NCBI RefSeq assembly: GCF_040183065.1
Contig: NC_091120.1
Coordinates: forward strand, 72,952,708 to 73,016,707
Direction: 5' to 3'
DNA from: Periplaneta americana
Taxonomy: Eukaryota; Arthropoda; Insecta; Blattodea; Blattidae
DNA: 64,000 nt
Shown here piece by piece: positions 1-13,499 of this stretch. The notes under the pieces were generated by a model that worked only from the letters and a program-made list of their open reading frames with translations, did not search any database and was not told the DNA's origin. The position numbers and the translations under genes were made by a program. Position 1 is the stretch's first letter. Each line of letters opens with the position of its first letter.

Positions 1-600
1 ATGTTGATACACATGGCCATTAACATTCTTTGAATAAGCTCAAACTCAGTTTCAGACAGGTGTGTACGCAAGGGGGGGGGGGTTAACAGATTTGAACCCT
101 CCCCTTGAACATACAAAAATGCATGTTTAGATTTAAGTGGTTTTTATCCATAATCGTTTCCCCTTCTCTAATTTTTCACTGTCAGAGTAACAAAATCTAC
201 ATCGACTTAAGGCGTAGTCCTCCTAGCCCTGGTTTCAGATGAGGAATATTTAAATTATTTTTCATTCAAGACTCTTGAGTTTTCCTCTCAAAAATGATCA
301 CAAGTCTCTTCCTGGAAATTGTGTAATTAACTAATTGACGCCATTCTTGTTTATATACATGACGTAAGAGAATGACTTTATGTGACACTCCTGTAACAAG
401 CTCAAAGTGTGTTCGTATAATCATCTGTTTACATACTGTTGCCTTATTGAGCTGTTAGAAGGTGGAGACTGCCTTTAGTCTGACTTGTAAGTTGCTTCAT
501 CTTGTGAAAGCAGGAGCGTTAATTTCATCAAAGTAAGAGAAGCAGTGCTTCGTTATAAAGTTATTAACTCATGAAATAAAATATGTATTTTTAAATAATT
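1..600 (+). other. Probable 3' UTR of an upstream tetraspan paralogue
   Basis: Positions 1-52 and 240-520 align, with many substitutions and small gaps, to the 3' UTR of the tetraspan gene at about 38740-39080. Shared stretches include CAAGACTCTTG, TTGACGCCATT, GTTGCCTTA and GCCTTTAG. The copy is interrupted at 57-232 by an insert flanked by the direct repeat TTTCAGA (50-56 and 233-239); the insert contains a G run at 70-82. An AATAAA signal lies at 575-580. The simplest reading is the tail of a tandem duplicate whose coding exons lie left of the window. A shared dispersed repeat is the alternative. Confidence 0.55.
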
Positions 601-905
601 TGTTTGTGGTCTATTTTATAGCCTCGTTATTTTTGTCCCAAACTAGGTTCTACGCAATGAGCAGCGACCAGGTCAGGAGAGTTTGCCTTCTCCCTCTCAA
701 CCCTAAACCCCTCGGTACGGGTGGCTACCATAGACTTACTAAATAACCTGGTGGCTACAGACTCCCCTCCCCCTCCCACGGTGTTAATTTTTTCCCGATT
801 CCCTCAGAAGCAGTAATTTTAAATATACCGATTCCCTCCGCGCCAAAAAGGAGCTCCTGGAATTAAATACCGGTACTCCGATTCCCTCCCGTAAAGTCTG
901 GCTGG
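600..905. other. Gene-free stretch with a short repeated motif
   Basis: No gene is seen. The motif CGATTCCCTC occurs three times, near 796, 829 and 879, in a C-rich context, suggesting a decayed short tandem repeat. Confidence 0.3.
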
Positions 906-912
906 GTGTCAT

Positions 913-1090
913 CACAGTCTAGTATATACTGTACAATCACGAAGCTTGAGTTGTTGAGGGTACTAGGACTGTGCCGGTACTATTTTGCATTGTCTGTGAT
1001 GAGGCGATAGTAGCGATCCTAGTGGTTAGCAACTATCTATGGATGCATATTCCCTACGTATTGAGCTTCGTGACTATATACTAGACTGTA
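913..1090. mobile_element. MITE, family A, copy 1
   Basis: A 178-bp element whose ends are inverted: CACAGTCTAGTATATAC at the left, with its reverse complement at the right end, followed internally by CACGAAGCT / AGCTTCGTG. It is flanked by the 7-bp repeat GTGTCAT (906-912 and 1091-1097). Near-identical copies lie at 36561-36741 and 49294-49480. There is no coding capacity. The terminal bases and 7-8 bp duplication suggest a hAT-type non-autonomous element. Confidence 0.85.
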
Positions 1091-1097
1091 GTGTCAT

Positions 1098-1690
1098 GGT
1101 CTTTCTGCTTTTGGTTACATATCGTTGCGAACATGAAGTCTCTAACAGTAAGTATACTACTTCATTTATTTTATCAAGGGAGATGAAAATATATATGTTA
1201 AGTTTTATTTACATGTTTTCCAGTTTTAGTTTCACTACCAGTTCTTGAAATTAAACTAAATTCTATTCAAACTTGACTGTATTGTAACCTTAATGAGACA
1301 GCAGAGAAAGTTGAAGATTTTTTATTTAAAAAAAGTACAAAGGTTGAAATTGTTTTGCTTCATTACAGTGAGACTATTACTCTTCATGACGGTATTATGA
1401 ATTTTAGCACGGCTGAAATTATTGTAGCTTTTTATTTACTAATTTTTGGAGAAACTGAACACCATTGTGAACTTGAGCTGGGCAGAAAGGTAAGAATAGG
1501 TTAGATTTTATTTATGATTGGGATCTACTTCGATTTCGTAATAAATTTACAAATAATTTAAAATTACATTAAATTTCCTTCTTCGAACAAACTTGATCTA
1601 CGAATTCAGTTTGGCATTAGAAAACATTTCCTTTCTACGAATTCACATCTCAGTTCATTATGCCACCATACTGCATCACATGGCATACAG
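1098..1690. other. Intergenic, nothing recognised
   Basis: AT-rich sequence without a supported gene or repeat. Short open frames here have no recognisable content. Confidence 0.4.
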
Positions 1691-2044
1691 CAGGGCTGGG
1701 CACATTACGTGATTCTGAGAAATGAGCGCTGTGTGCTTTAAAGAGCGCGTCTTGCGAGCGCTGTGACGTAAGCATACTGTACGTCATTCAGTGTCGGTGC
1801 AGTGGTGACTGCAGTATGAGACGAACTTTGAAGACGGAGCTTCCGCTCATACACTAAAGCGGCCCGCTACTCCCAATGTTTTTAATGTATCATGGGAGGA
1901 GGAGTTCTTTTTGGTAGAGAGTAGTGGATTAGCAAAGTGTTTAATTTGGCATAAAACACTCCAACGGATTAAGAGGTTCAATATCCAACGACATTATTCT
2001 TTACAACATGCTACTGAATATGACAAATGTGTTGGTAATGAACG

Positions 2045-2318
2045 CCATAAATCAATATCACTTAAAGAAAATGTTTCTCGGGTACATTATATTAGAGTAT
2101 ATATTTGATATTTACATTGCATTATAAGTTATTATACATTTAGTAATATATCAGTTTAAATTATACAAGTATTATGATATATCATAATACTTGTATAATT
2201 TAAAATTATATATTACTAAATGTATTATAATAACTTATAATGCAATATAAATATCGAATAGATACTCTAATATAATGTACCTGAGAAACATGTTTTCTAA
2301 GTTGTATTAATTTATGGT
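2045..2318. repeat. Large near-perfect inverted repeat inside the old hAT
   Basis: The sequence folds about a centre at 2180/2181 (ATTATGATAT|ATCATAATAC) with arms of about 135 bp. The outer part of each arm is hAT coding sequence: the KSISLKEN region reads forward on the left and appears reversed on the right. This is therefore an inverted duplication of the host element's own sequence rather than an unrelated foldback. Confidence 0.8.
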
Positions 2319-2324
2319 CATATC

Positions 2325-4520
<2,196 letters not shown>

Positions 4521-4528
4521 GTCATATC

Positions 4529-4690
4529 ATATATCATATCATGTCATATCATATATCATATCACATCACATCATATCATGCCATATATTATATTATATTA
4601 TATTATATTATATTATATTATATTATATTATATTATATTATATTATATTATATTATATTATATTATATTATATTATATTATATTATGTAT
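4529..4690. repeat. ATATC-rich repeat and (TATTA)n microsatellite
   Basis: Directly after the hAT target duplication the sequence runs through repeats of CATATC. It then continues as about 20 copies of the pentamer TATTA to about 4686. This is simple-sequence expansion next to the insertion site. Confidence 0.95.
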
Positions 4691-5226
4691 TAACAGGATG
4701 ACAATAATGCACTTAGTGAATCGGCTATGAGAATTAGCTACAAAATTTGCCACGAAATTGCAAAGGAATTGAAAACATTCAACGAAGGTGAATTCATCAA
4801 GCGATGTTTAATTATATTGGCAGATGAACTCTGTCCACAGCAAGTAGGGGAAGTGGAAGCCATACGCCTGTCTCGTAGAACCGTGGTGAGGAGATTGCAG
4901 TCTGTGCGTACGAGTTATGTAAATAAGCCTAATGATTTGTGTGTGTGCATAGAGCGAAGTTTATTTCATTAAATTAATAAGAGTGTTATAAATTCTGTAA
5001 TGTACAATGGATTGATGTAATATTCTTATAAACTATTATGTACTGACAGACTGAATGACTAGAACAACCGTGGCTCTTGTTATATTAATGCAGGGAAGGT
5101 AGCTGTAATGTGAGTCCGCCACTGCGTGAACGTTCTGCTCTGGCTTGGAATTGAAGTGCCTTGCGGAGCGAGAGCAGCTCTGGCCGGCTAGACTGAGCCG
5201 CTCTCATGCCCGGGCCGGGAAGTATG

Positions 5227-6055
5227 TAGCATTGAGCGTACAAAATATCATTGTTACATTACATACTGATTGTACGTACCTATTCCAAGATACCACTGTT
5301 ATATTACATACTAGTCGTACAGTACGTGCATGTTCCAAAATACTACTGTTCCATTCAACGAGTTAGAAAGAGATTATCTAACTTCTTGGTTCCATTGGAT
5401 TAGATACTAGTCATACGTAAGTTATGTCCTAGATCATATATACTCAGATAGGTCGGCCTTATAGGCTTTGAGGTTAACAACTTTTGTCAGGTTTACTACG
5501 CTGCCATCTAGTTGTTACATAAGGAGTCACGTCATAATTCCCATTTGAATTGCATTAGCGACTGTACTGCCATATCGTGTTCGTTTATGGCAGACGGGTG
5601 GCGATCCTGGCGGTTGTTCTCTTCAAACTGCTGCCGATTTTAACATAGCGATGAGTTATCTGTTACATATATGATCTAGGTCCGTATATGCTCTAAGATA
5701 CCACTATGCACCTTTATACATAGTACTGTTATTTGGAACTAGTATTTTCAAGGAACTGTAACAGATGGAATTGTTACGAGAAAATAATAACTTTTCCCAT
5801 CTCTATCATCAGTGTCCTAGAATGGAATCTGTAGTATAAAAAACAAAAAAGAGATAGCGTCAATTTCCTTATTCCAGCAATGATCCAGACGCCGACCTTC
5901 GCACTACTCTGTCTATACAGAGCTCTGAGCGTATTGAGAGGTCTGTGCCATCTGTGAGAAACAATGGAATGCATTCTGCTAAGCTTATCGGAATTCTGAC
6001 AGACTTAAACCTGCAATGTTCTCCATATATTTCTAACGCGTAAGCATTTTCCTGC
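5227..6055. other. Intergenic, weak degenerate repeats
   Basis: No gene is recognised. Degenerate repeats of a motif like CCAAGATACCACTGTTA recur near 5283, 5333 and 5692, suggesting an old tandem array. Confidence 0.3.
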
Positions 6056-6059
6056 TGGC

Positions 6060-6315
6060 TGGTGTCGGGTGCCTGCGAACAGTCAACCTGTTTTCTTTGC
6101 GTGCGCACCCTATGAATCAATTTCACACGAAATTGTACGGCGTATGAGCTGCAAGTTTACTGATCGCGTTTGTTGTGCTACGTCCCTGCGCATGCGCGTA
6201 ACGAGACGCCAGAGCGTGAAGAACCACAGAGCAGACAGCCGGTATACAAGAGCACAAGAGAATTGCAAGGTTAAAGGAGATATATTTGTGTGTTTGTGTT
6301 GGAACGCAAGTACAG
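6060..6315 (+). promoter_or_regulatory. Candidate promoter and first non-coding exon
   Basis: This stretch is richer in GC and CpG than its surroundings. It holds GCGCATGCGC (about 6187-6196), the palindromic core bound by NRF1/Ewg-type factors, and ends in a good splice donor CAG|GTAATG with GT at 6316-6317. No long reading frame crosses it. It could be the 5' UTR exon that the tetraspan gene at 30.5 kb requires, or belong to an unrelated transcript. Distance makes the link speculative. Confidence 0.25.
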
Positions 6316-6317
6316 GT

Positions 6318-7890
6318 AATGTGTAACTGTCACGTATATCTGTCATCATCATTATTTAGTGCTACAAGTACATTTAGTTGTAGTAAACCTCTTTCAATAA
6401 ACTTATTGACGTTGATCATATTTTAATTTAAAAAAGGCTCCGGTTTGGAATAGGTAGTAACCAATTTCGAGAATCGAACACACTGTCTGCCGTCTGCAGG
6501 ATCACTTCATAGAAAGTAGTAGATAATATTGGGTTAAACCTAATATTGTATACATTTTGTAATATTTATACTTAAATGCCAAAACAATTCTCGTGACATC
6601 CATTTTCGTATGACGCACGATTGTGCAATTCACTGTAACTCTATTTACTTGTTTATTTATTTATTTACTTGTCTACTTTATTTACTTACTAGGATAGTCA
6701 TACCTATGCGCTTCATTGCACTTGCTACAAACAAATATTTTTTCTCAAAAATGGTACGAAAGGGATTAAGCATTTTTAATCATTTTTAACCAACTTTCCA
6801 TTAGAATACAAAGTTTTACCAATTTCCGGAGTTTTAAGGAATTTTTAAGAAAAAACGTTGCGGCAAGATTATTTATTTTAATTTTCAGTTGGTTTATTTA
6901 TTTTATGGTTTCTTATTCTTTTTTTCTCCCTAAATCTTCAGTGATACCTTACTGTTCCTATTTATTTTCTTTCCTTAATTCTTGTCATATTTTATGTTTT
7001 TCACAGACTGTAGCTTTATGATTTGTTATGTTGTACAACACAGTGGTATTATGTATCTGTTCTTGTATAGCCCCTGAATATGAATTTTACTCGATCGGGC
7101 GTACTCAATAAATTTTAAAAAGTACAGTGTTAAATTAATATCTTCCGCTTGTTATACAAGGCCACCTTAAATAATCGTAGAGTCCTTTGTTTTCATTTTA
7201 TTATATCAGCCTTTATTGAGACGACACGGATATAAAACGCATTGCTATTTAAAACTCATATAGGCATACGTATCTCTTTAAATATATCTTATAAAAATTT
7301 TACCAGAATAAAACTTGTCGGAAACATTTTTAAAACAACTTTTGTTATGTAATATTACCCGAAAAAAATCAATAATAAGCGAAATATTACTACTTATTTA
7401 CTTCAATCCCCCTTATAATCCTTCTCCTTTTAAAGAAAGTACCCATTTTTAATGTCATATAGCCTAAAATCTAAGTGCGAACTAAATTATTTTACACACC
7501 AGTTTTCGTAGAAATCGGTAATAGCGTGAAAGGTAACAGACATACAAACAAAAATTTAAAACACGTGATTTTCGATCTCTGGACAGTTCATTATACACGT
7601 TAACATCAATTATTTTTGTAAAAGCGAAAATTACCAGAAAAGTTTGGGTTACAGTTTTATTATTAGGCCTAGTATAGATTCTAGTCATTCATTCATTCCA
7701 AGTGTAATTGATATAGGACATGTAAATAGTGAAGTACAATATTACAATATGCTCAAATAACACTGGTCAACAAATTTATTTTTTGTTTTTTTCCCCATAA
7801 CACGAATCAAATTAGCTGATCTCAACTAATCTTCACGCGCTGAACACGAAAATGGCAGTGAAAAGTTTGTAACATGTCACTTTTTTGTGT
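6318..7890. other. Intergenic, nothing recognised
   Basis: AT-rich sequence with homopolymer and TTTA runs. No gene, SINE or transposon end was identified with confidence. Confidence 0.4.
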
Positions 7891-7896
7891 TATATA

Positions 7897-8116
7897 CAGT
7901 GCTCAAAGAAATTGTTGCATATCATTTTATTGTAAACTTATGAAATATGCGATACTTACTCATCTTTTGGCTAAAAAATGCGTTTCAAATTAGTTTATTG
8001 AAAACTTACGAAGAAATATGCAATTTTTTTTTTCCCAACACAAAACTAAATTTTCATTATGTCTTCAAAAGTTTCAATAAAATGGTAGGCCTATAGAACA
8101 ATTTCTTTGAACACTG
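7897..8116. mobile_element. MITE with 20-bp inverted ends
   Basis: It begins CAGTGCTCAAAGAAATTGTT and ends with the inverted form of CAGTGTTCAAAGAAATTGTT (19 of 20 match). It is 220 bp and non-coding. The CAGTG terminus next to a TA dinucleotide on the left suggests a Tc1/mariner-related non-autonomous element. Confidence 0.75.
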
Positions 8117-8231
8117 ACAGGCCTTCATATTTACTCGATAGTTTGGAAAATCATAATTTTTGGCATATGGAAAATTACTCTGGTTTCACTTCTTGTATGA
8201 AGCTTGTCTATCTTAAAACTGAGAAATAAAA

Positions 8232-8405
8232 AACAGAGATTATCTTATTTTTTCCTCTTATGAGAACTGGAATCTTCCCTTCTTAAAAACCAGCAGTAAT
8301 CGCTCCTCATCGTTCAATCCCATCTTCTTGAGACATTACTCCATTGTAGCGATATCTGGTAAAATCGCTCCCCCTGCTCATCACACAAGTTGTCAGGAAA
8401 GAAAT
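8232..8405 (-). pseudogene. Decayed repetitive coding fragment (DEQGERF...DYCW type)
   Basis: Reverse translation gives SHLDFFPDNLCDEQGERFYQ and then SDYCWFLRRE within one stretch. I recognise the pattern FPDNL..DEHGERFHQD...ADYCW as a protein segment repeated in many arthropod genomes, probably from a mobile element, but cannot name the family. The frame is interrupted and shortened. It is next to sequence starting CCAGGAGTTCTCAACTAG (about 8443), which resembles a hAT terminus. Confidence 0.45.
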
Positions 8406-9160
8406 CCAAATGTGATGGATGTATAGCCTAGACCAGGAGTTCTCAACTAGTGTGCAGCCCCATGGAGTGTGTCGCGAAATTTTGGAATTGAAAAATAAAA
8501 ATCTTATGTCATCCAGAAAATCTCTTTATAACGAATTTTTTTACTTATAACCAAGTCTTTGATATGGTACATTTTTATTTTGAGACAGACTTCACCAATG
8601 AAACATGAACACCTGCAACAATGCTCAGTTTAATTTTTCTGCTTGGCGACAGTTCGAATGAAAGTCAACACCTGCAGCAATGCTTAGTATGCTTTCCACT
8701 TAGTAATAAACAAAAGTTTAGAAACGGTCAGAACATATTGGTCAGTTTCAATCTTAAGTGTGACCGGGTGATAGTGCGATATTTTATCAAAAGTACTTTA
8801 TTTAGATTTTATCAACAGTAATCTCACTAGAGATTTATCTAGAGAAAATCAAAACTCGAGTGGGATTTAATTGACTATTACACAATTAGAAGAAAGTATA
8901 TGAAGATTAGAAGTAACGAAGTACTCCAATACAATAAAATATTAATTGAGTTACGAAAATACAACTGTCTTCAAATATATTATTGTACCATCTCTAAATT
9001 ACAAATTACGCTAGATGGCAGTAGTGTGTTATGTTTAGTTGTTTTCTTCTTATCAGTTGTGCCAACTATGGAATCTTCATTGAACTCTATGGACGGTTAC
9101 TAGTCAAGAAGGCTTTGTTGATTCAGTTTCATTTCTATTAAAAAGTTGCATTCCACTTCA
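8406..9160. other. Intergenic with a possible hAT end
   Basis: CAGGAGTTCTCAACTAGTGT near 8444 resembles hAT termini, but no partner end was found. The rest is AT-rich and unrecognised. Confidence 0.3.
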
Positions 9161-9164
9161 GGCT

Positions 9165-9735
9165 GTATTACCCGGAAAAATCTGCAGTGGCGCAACACAG
9201 CATAGAAAAGGAGCATAAAATACTGTTTGACCACACCAAGGTCATTAACAAATCAAGCCACTACTGGGATCGTACAATCAAGGAGGCCATAGAGATCAAG
9301 CTGGAGAAAAACAACTTTAACAGAGACAGTGGACTCCAGCTCAGTCAGGCATGGACACCGGCCTTAGACCAACTCAGGCCCTCTTACAATCAAGGTCATG
9401 AAGATCACGGACCGAGGACGGCAACCGATTCCAACCGGCGGAACAGGGCTCGCCGCCCGCCAAACTTCACGCAGTAATCCCGGGAGGGGCGGAGCTTACG
9501 AGCGATGACAATTCCCGGCCCCGGATTGGCCGATCCGCCAACCAATCCCGTTTCACCTGAGACAGCCACATCTATATAACCTTTCGACTTTCTGTTCGGA
9601 CATCACTTCCCTGAAGATGGCTGCAGAGATAGCAGTCGAAAGCTTGGAGCATTCCAAAATCTTAACTCGGCTGATATCCCGCGAAAACATATTAGCGAAC
9701 CAACGCCGAGAAAGCCTCAAATCATAAATTTTTAT
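9165..9735 (+). mobile_element. Penelope-like element, 3' tail
   Basis: A frame from about 9187 to 9477 reads AQHSIEKEHKILFDHTKVI, then SHYWDRTIKEAIEIKLEKNN, then FNRDSGLQLSQAW. This is the segment that follows the GIY-YIG nuclease in Penelope-like retroelement proteins. The 5' part, including the reverse transcriptase, is absent. Downstream non-coding sequence contains a hammerhead-like core at 9611-9642. The element is a truncated fossil. Confidence 0.8.
9611..9642 (+). ncRNA. Hammerhead ribozyme-like core in a Penelope tail
   Basis: CTGAAGA is followed by a possible stem (GGCTGC against GCAGTC, one wobble pair) and then CGAAA, matching the CUGANGA / stem II / GAAA layout. Hammerhead motifs are known in Penelope-like elements. 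Stems I and III were not confirmed. Confidence 0.5.
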
Positions 9736-9844
9736 TCTGCCAACAACTCAAAACCACTACTACAAGCAAATAATGACAACTCATTGTTTCTTGCACAGGA
9801 AGACGTTAATATTATGAGAATTGTTGAAAGGGGACTTTTAGGAT

Positions 9845-10265
9845 GTGTTATTAAAATAATAAATTATATAAAAAACAAGATCAGTTAAGTCTTAGAGTGT
9901 TTCAAATGCTTTCCGAGTCTATGGGGGCCAAGCATATCAATTTATTTTCTAAGGGTAAATCAATAATGCGAGTGACAGAGCTTCAAGACGAGCTTCTTAT
10001 TATTTTTAGGACGAAAAACCAGAGTGTGATAAACTTTTGGAGGATTTTTTGGTGTGTCAAACTAGCATATTTTGCCGAAATTTTCGAAAATGCAAGCATG
10101 CAACACAAAATAGAAATATTTATTTCAGTCACAAACAGAATTCAAGGATTTCACAAACAAAAACTGAAGTTTTGAGCGTTTTCGGTTATAGCGGGTAAAT
10201 TGTTGCCCTTTCCTTTAGTTGAGAGTTTTGAAAATCGACTTGCTGAAAATGAAAAAGAATGTCTT
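9845..10265 (+). pseudogene. hAT transposase fragment, SCAND3-like
   Basis: The translation includes VIKIINYIKNKIS, then QMLSESMGAKHINLFSKG, then VTELQDELLIIF, then VKLAYFAEIFE, and after a gap LVESFENRLAENEKEC. This matches the order N(Y)IKxxxLxxRLF..LCEDMGxEH..LL, LRDEL, LAYLADIF in SCAND3/ZBED-type hAT transposases. The catalytic region before it and the C-terminus after it are missing at this locus. A possible C-terminal piece of the same type lies at 14750-15250. It is decayed. Confidence 0.65.
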
Positions 10266-10270
10266 TAGAA

Positions 10271-10350
10271 GTATCAAATATGTGTAGGTTTATTACAGTC
10301 AAATTTACTTATCAGTAGTTGACTGTAATAAACCTACACATATTTGATAC
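10271..10350. repeat. Perfect 32-bp inverted repeat
   Basis: The arms 10271-10302 and 10319-10350 are exact reverse complements, separated by a 16-base spacer. It interrupts the SCAND3-like fragment. The perfection suggests recent formation. Confidence 0.95.
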
Positions 10351-10403
10351 TTATATTATACTTATCGGAACCAACATGCCATTAAAATTTAAAAATGTCT
10401 GAA

Positions 10404-10500
10404 GCAGTGGCGGCTCATACATATTTAATGCATAGTGCCAAAATCAGTGGTATATCCAGGATACCCTAAGGGGGAGGGTATCTCTTTTTCCTACCATAAG
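10404..10500 (+). mobile_element. hAT left terminus (CAGTGGCGGCTC type)
   Basis: CAGTGGCGGCTCATACAT is a terminus I associate with ZMYM1-like hATs. The reversed ZMYM1-like coding piece at 13530-14149 may belong to the same element, with the intervening hAT and LINE inserted later. No matching right end was found. Confidence 0.4.
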
Positions 10501-10501
10501 C

Positions 10502-10550
<49 letters not shown>
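10502..10550. repeat. (AAT)n microsatellite
   Basis: About 16 AAT units. The array resumes at 12048-12104 on the other side of the hAT element, so the hAT inserted into a trinucleotide array. Confidence 0.95.
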
Positions 10551-10552
<2 letters not shown>

Positions 10553-12046
10553 TAGAGACGAGAATTCCATGCAAATGCATGTTTTTATAGGAACATAGGA
10601 CATAGCTCATAGCTACTTAGTACTTATCCATTTCATTACTTGCCGGTTCCAAATATGTGTACTTTTCCCGTGCATATTTGCATGTTTTCGACTTTTTAAG
10701 GATAAAAACATGCATAATGCATATTTAGGTAATTTTTAGCCTAATAATGCATATAATATACATTAAATTCAGTTTAAATGCATGTTTTAGTGGTTTTGTG
10801 TGGACACCTTAGTTTCTCGATTTTATGTCCCATATTTTAGCTTCAGAAATCAGGATTGAAGAAAAAAAGAAAAAGAAAAAAACTAAATAACAGAAAAATT
10901 AAATAAAATGTTAAGATTTTCTCAATAAGGTGTTAGAGGACCTTTCCCTGGACGGAAGTCCACTTTTACAACACTCTACCGACGACCCTCTGTGCACTGC
11001 GTGTCATAAATGTATTACGTTGGATATTTTGAGAATAGTAAGTAGAGAGGAAATATAGAGGGTTCAAGGAAATTGTCGACAAATAATTTAGGTCAAAAGC
11101 ATCCTCTTTCAGGGAGGTTGTAAATTCTCTTCCTTTTCTAGTACTAGTAGCAATTTAGATTCTTCTAAAATTGGAATCACCGTTAAACTGTGTTTGCAGT
11201 GTGTGAATGTCGTAAGTTGTTAATGTGCTTGTTTATTCTGTTTGCGCGTGTTAATGTGGTTCTAATATGTTTCCAATTTAAAGATTCCAAAAGTGTATTC
11301 TTTGCACAGTGGATTACTGTAAAGGAAAAGATTTTATTAGGTCAGATGAGGATGTCGTATTTTGCGACTGTTGGAGTAAAGAGTAAAACAATGCTGTTCT
11401 GTTTCCGAATATTTTATACGACAATTGTTCTTTGTAAAAAAAAAAAATTACAAAACTTGTTCAAAATAATTATTAAATTACGATGTCCGTTTTTAAATCG
11501 TATCTAGGTAACCGTAAGGTCTATTATAATTTCAGATGAAATGTACTAAAAAATTTCAAGTCGACCAGCATGTCGCATCTGTTTCACATATAGCAAGAAC
11601 GCAACAAAAGAAATAATCTTCAAAGAATTTCATAGATCCCTCAGTTATGCCCGTGGGAAAGTGGATGTAGCGGCGAAAAACAAATTGGACAGGATCATAA
11701 ATGCTAACCCGGACTGCGGATTCTTTTGTTCAGTGGATAAGGTTATTTGTGGCGAAAACTTGAATGAAGAATTTGACCTGACACTGTCACAAATATGTTC
11801 ATTCAAGTTTAAACCCGTAACTTCTTGCAATATAGAGACAAGTGCAGGAACCTCACAGAAACCAATTTAAAAATGTTATTAGGTTTTTAACTATGCAAAA
11901 AAGTGAAGTGAAATAAGACATTTTGAAACAAAAATAAAAGTGCATATTTTAATGTATTTTTCGCTTGATCATGCATATTTCATAGTTTGATAGTGCATGA
12001 ATGCATGCATATTTTGGGATCTTATAGTGCATAAAATTATCGTCTC

Positions 12047-12050
<4 letters not shown>
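10551..12050 (+). mobile_element. Deleted CGGBP1-like hAT inserted in an (AAT)n array
   Basis: It is bounded by ATTAGAGACGAGAATT and the inverted form of ATTAGAGACGATAATT. Subterminal regions are full of TGCAT(A/G)TTT on the + strand at both ends. Internally, a zinc-finger tail (FQVDQHVASVSHIARTQQKK, from about 11550) runs almost straight into a C-terminal block (KNKLDRIINANPD, then FKPVTSCNIE, 11661-11865). The whole catalytic core is therefore missing. It is a non-autonomous deletion derivative of a relative of the intact hAT at 2325. Confidence 0.75.

Positions 12051-12104
<54 letters not shown>
12048..12104. repeat. (AAT)n microsatellite
   Basis: About 19 AAT units between the right end of the hAT and the 3' tail of the LINE. 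It may be the continuation of the split array or the simple tail of the LINE. Confidence 0.95.
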
Positions 12105-12109
<5 letters not shown>

Positions 12110-13419
12110 CTTACTTACAAATGGCTTTTAAGGAACCCGAAGGTTCATTGCCGCCCTCACATAAGCCCGCCAGCGGTCCCTATCCTGTGCAAGATTAATC
12201 CAGTCTCTATCATCATACCCCAGCTCCCTCAGATCCATTTTAATATTATCCTCCCATCTACGTCTCGGCCTCCCTAAAGGTCTTTTTCCCTCCGGTCTCC
12301 CAACTAACCCTCTATATGCATTTCTGGATTCGCCCATACGTGCTACATGCCCTGCCCATCTCAAACGTCTGGATTTAATGTTCCTAATTATGTCAGGTGA
12401 AGAATACAATGCGTGCAGTTCTGTGTTGTGTAACTTTCTCCATTCTCCTGTAACTTCATCCCGCTTAGCCCCAAATATTTTCCTTAGCACCTTATTCTCA
12501 AACACCCTGAACCTATGTTCCTCTCTCAGAGTGAGAGTCCAAGTTTCACAACCATACAGAAGAACCGGTAATATAACTGTTTTATAAATTCTAACTTTCA
12601 GATTTTTCGACAGCAGACTGGATGATAAGAGCTTCTCAACCGAATAATAACACGCATTTCCCATATTTATTCTGCGTTTAATTTCCTCCCGAGTGTCATT
12701 TATATTTGTTACTGTTGCTCCAAGATATTTGAATTTTTCCACCTCTTCGAAGGATAAATCTCCAATTTTTATATTTCCATTTCGTACAATATTCTGGTCA
12801 CGAGACATAATCATATACTTTGTCTTTTCGGGATTTACTTCCAAACCGATCGCTCTACTTGCTTCAAGTAAAATTTCCGTGTTTTCCCTAATCGTTTGTG
12901 TATTTTCTCCTAACATATTCACGTCATCCGCATAGACAAGAAGCTGATGTAACCCGTTCAATTCCAAACCCTGCCTGTTATCCTGAACTTTCCTAATGGC
13001 ATATTCTAGAGCGAAGTTAAAAAGTAAAGGTGATAGTGCATCTCCTTGCTTTAGCCCGCAGTGAATTGGAAAAGCATCAGATAGAAACTGACCTATACGG
13101 ACTCTGCTGTACGTTTCACTGAGACACATTTTAATTAATCGAACTAGTTTCTTGGGAATACCAAATTCAATAAGAATATCATATAATACTTCCCTCTTAA
13201 CCGAGTCATAAGCCTTTTTGAAATCTATGAATAACTGATGTACTGTACCCTTATACTCCCATTTTTTCTCCATTATCTGTCGAATACAAAAAATCTGATC
13301 AATAGTCGATCTATTACGCCGAAAACCGCACTGATGATCCCCAATAATTTCATCTACGTACGGAGTTAATCTTCTCAAAAGAATATTGGACAAAATTTTG
13401 TACGACGTCAACAAAAGTG
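12105..13419 (-). mobile_element. 5'-truncated LINE, family 1, best copy
   Basis: A non-LTR retrotransposon copy lies in reverse orientation. Its 3' end has a short TAAG-like tail next to (AAT)n at 12048-12104. The endonuclease and the start of the protein are missing. The reverse transcriptase to C-terminus is open throughout, so the copy is young. Further copies of the same family lie at 16266-17211 (+), 22683-23006 (-) and 46980-47790 (+). Confidence 0.9.
12128..13414 (-). CDS. LINE reverse transcriptase, C-terminal 428 residues
   Basis: This would copy element RNA into DNA at a chromosomal nick. Motifs in order are [12 protein letters not shown] (about 34-45), [10 protein letters not shown] (motif A, catalytic Asp), [14 protein letters not shown] (motif B) and YADDVNML (motif C, the two catalytic Asp). 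The thumb and C-terminal region follow: [18 protein letters not shown], then [13 protein letters not shown] and [17 protein letters not shown] near the end. The frame is open from the truncation point, so the Met at 13414 is internal to the full protein. The family resembles elements deposited as endonuclease-reverse transcriptase in insects (RTE/Proto2- or CR1-related); I cannot fix the clade by eye. No function for the host is implied. Confidence 0.9.
   Translation of the reverse strand: MLTSYKILSNILLRRLTPYVDEIIGDHQCGFRRNRSTIDQIFCIRQIMEKKWEYKGTVHQLFIDFKKAYDSVKREVLYDILIEFGIPKKLVRLIKMCLSETYSRVRIGQFLSDAFPIHCGLKQGDALSPLLFNFALEYAIRKVQDNRQGLELNGLHQLLVYADDVNMLGENTQTIRENTEILLEASRAIGLEVNPEKTKYMIMSRDQNIVRNGNIKIGDLSFEEVEKFKYLGATVTNINDTREEIKRRINMGNACYYSVEKLLSSSLLSKNLKVRIYKTVILPVLLYGCETWTLTLREEHRFRVFENKVLRKIFGAKRDEVTGEWRKLHNTELHALYSSPDIIRNIKSRRLRWAGHVARMGESRNAYRGLVGRPEGKRPLGRPRRRWEDNIKMDLRELGYDDRDWINLAQDRDRWRAYVRAAMNLRVP

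Positions 13420-13420
<1 letters not shown>

Positions 13421-13487
<67 letters not shown>
13421..13487. repeat. (AAT)n microsatellite at the LINE 5' break
   Basis: About 22 units. It is flanked by the inverted pair GTCAACAAAAGTG (13407-13419) and CACTTTTGTTGAC (about 13523-13535), a structure that may mark the LINE truncation junction. Confidence 0.9.
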
Positions 13488-13499
13488 CACTCACCAAAT

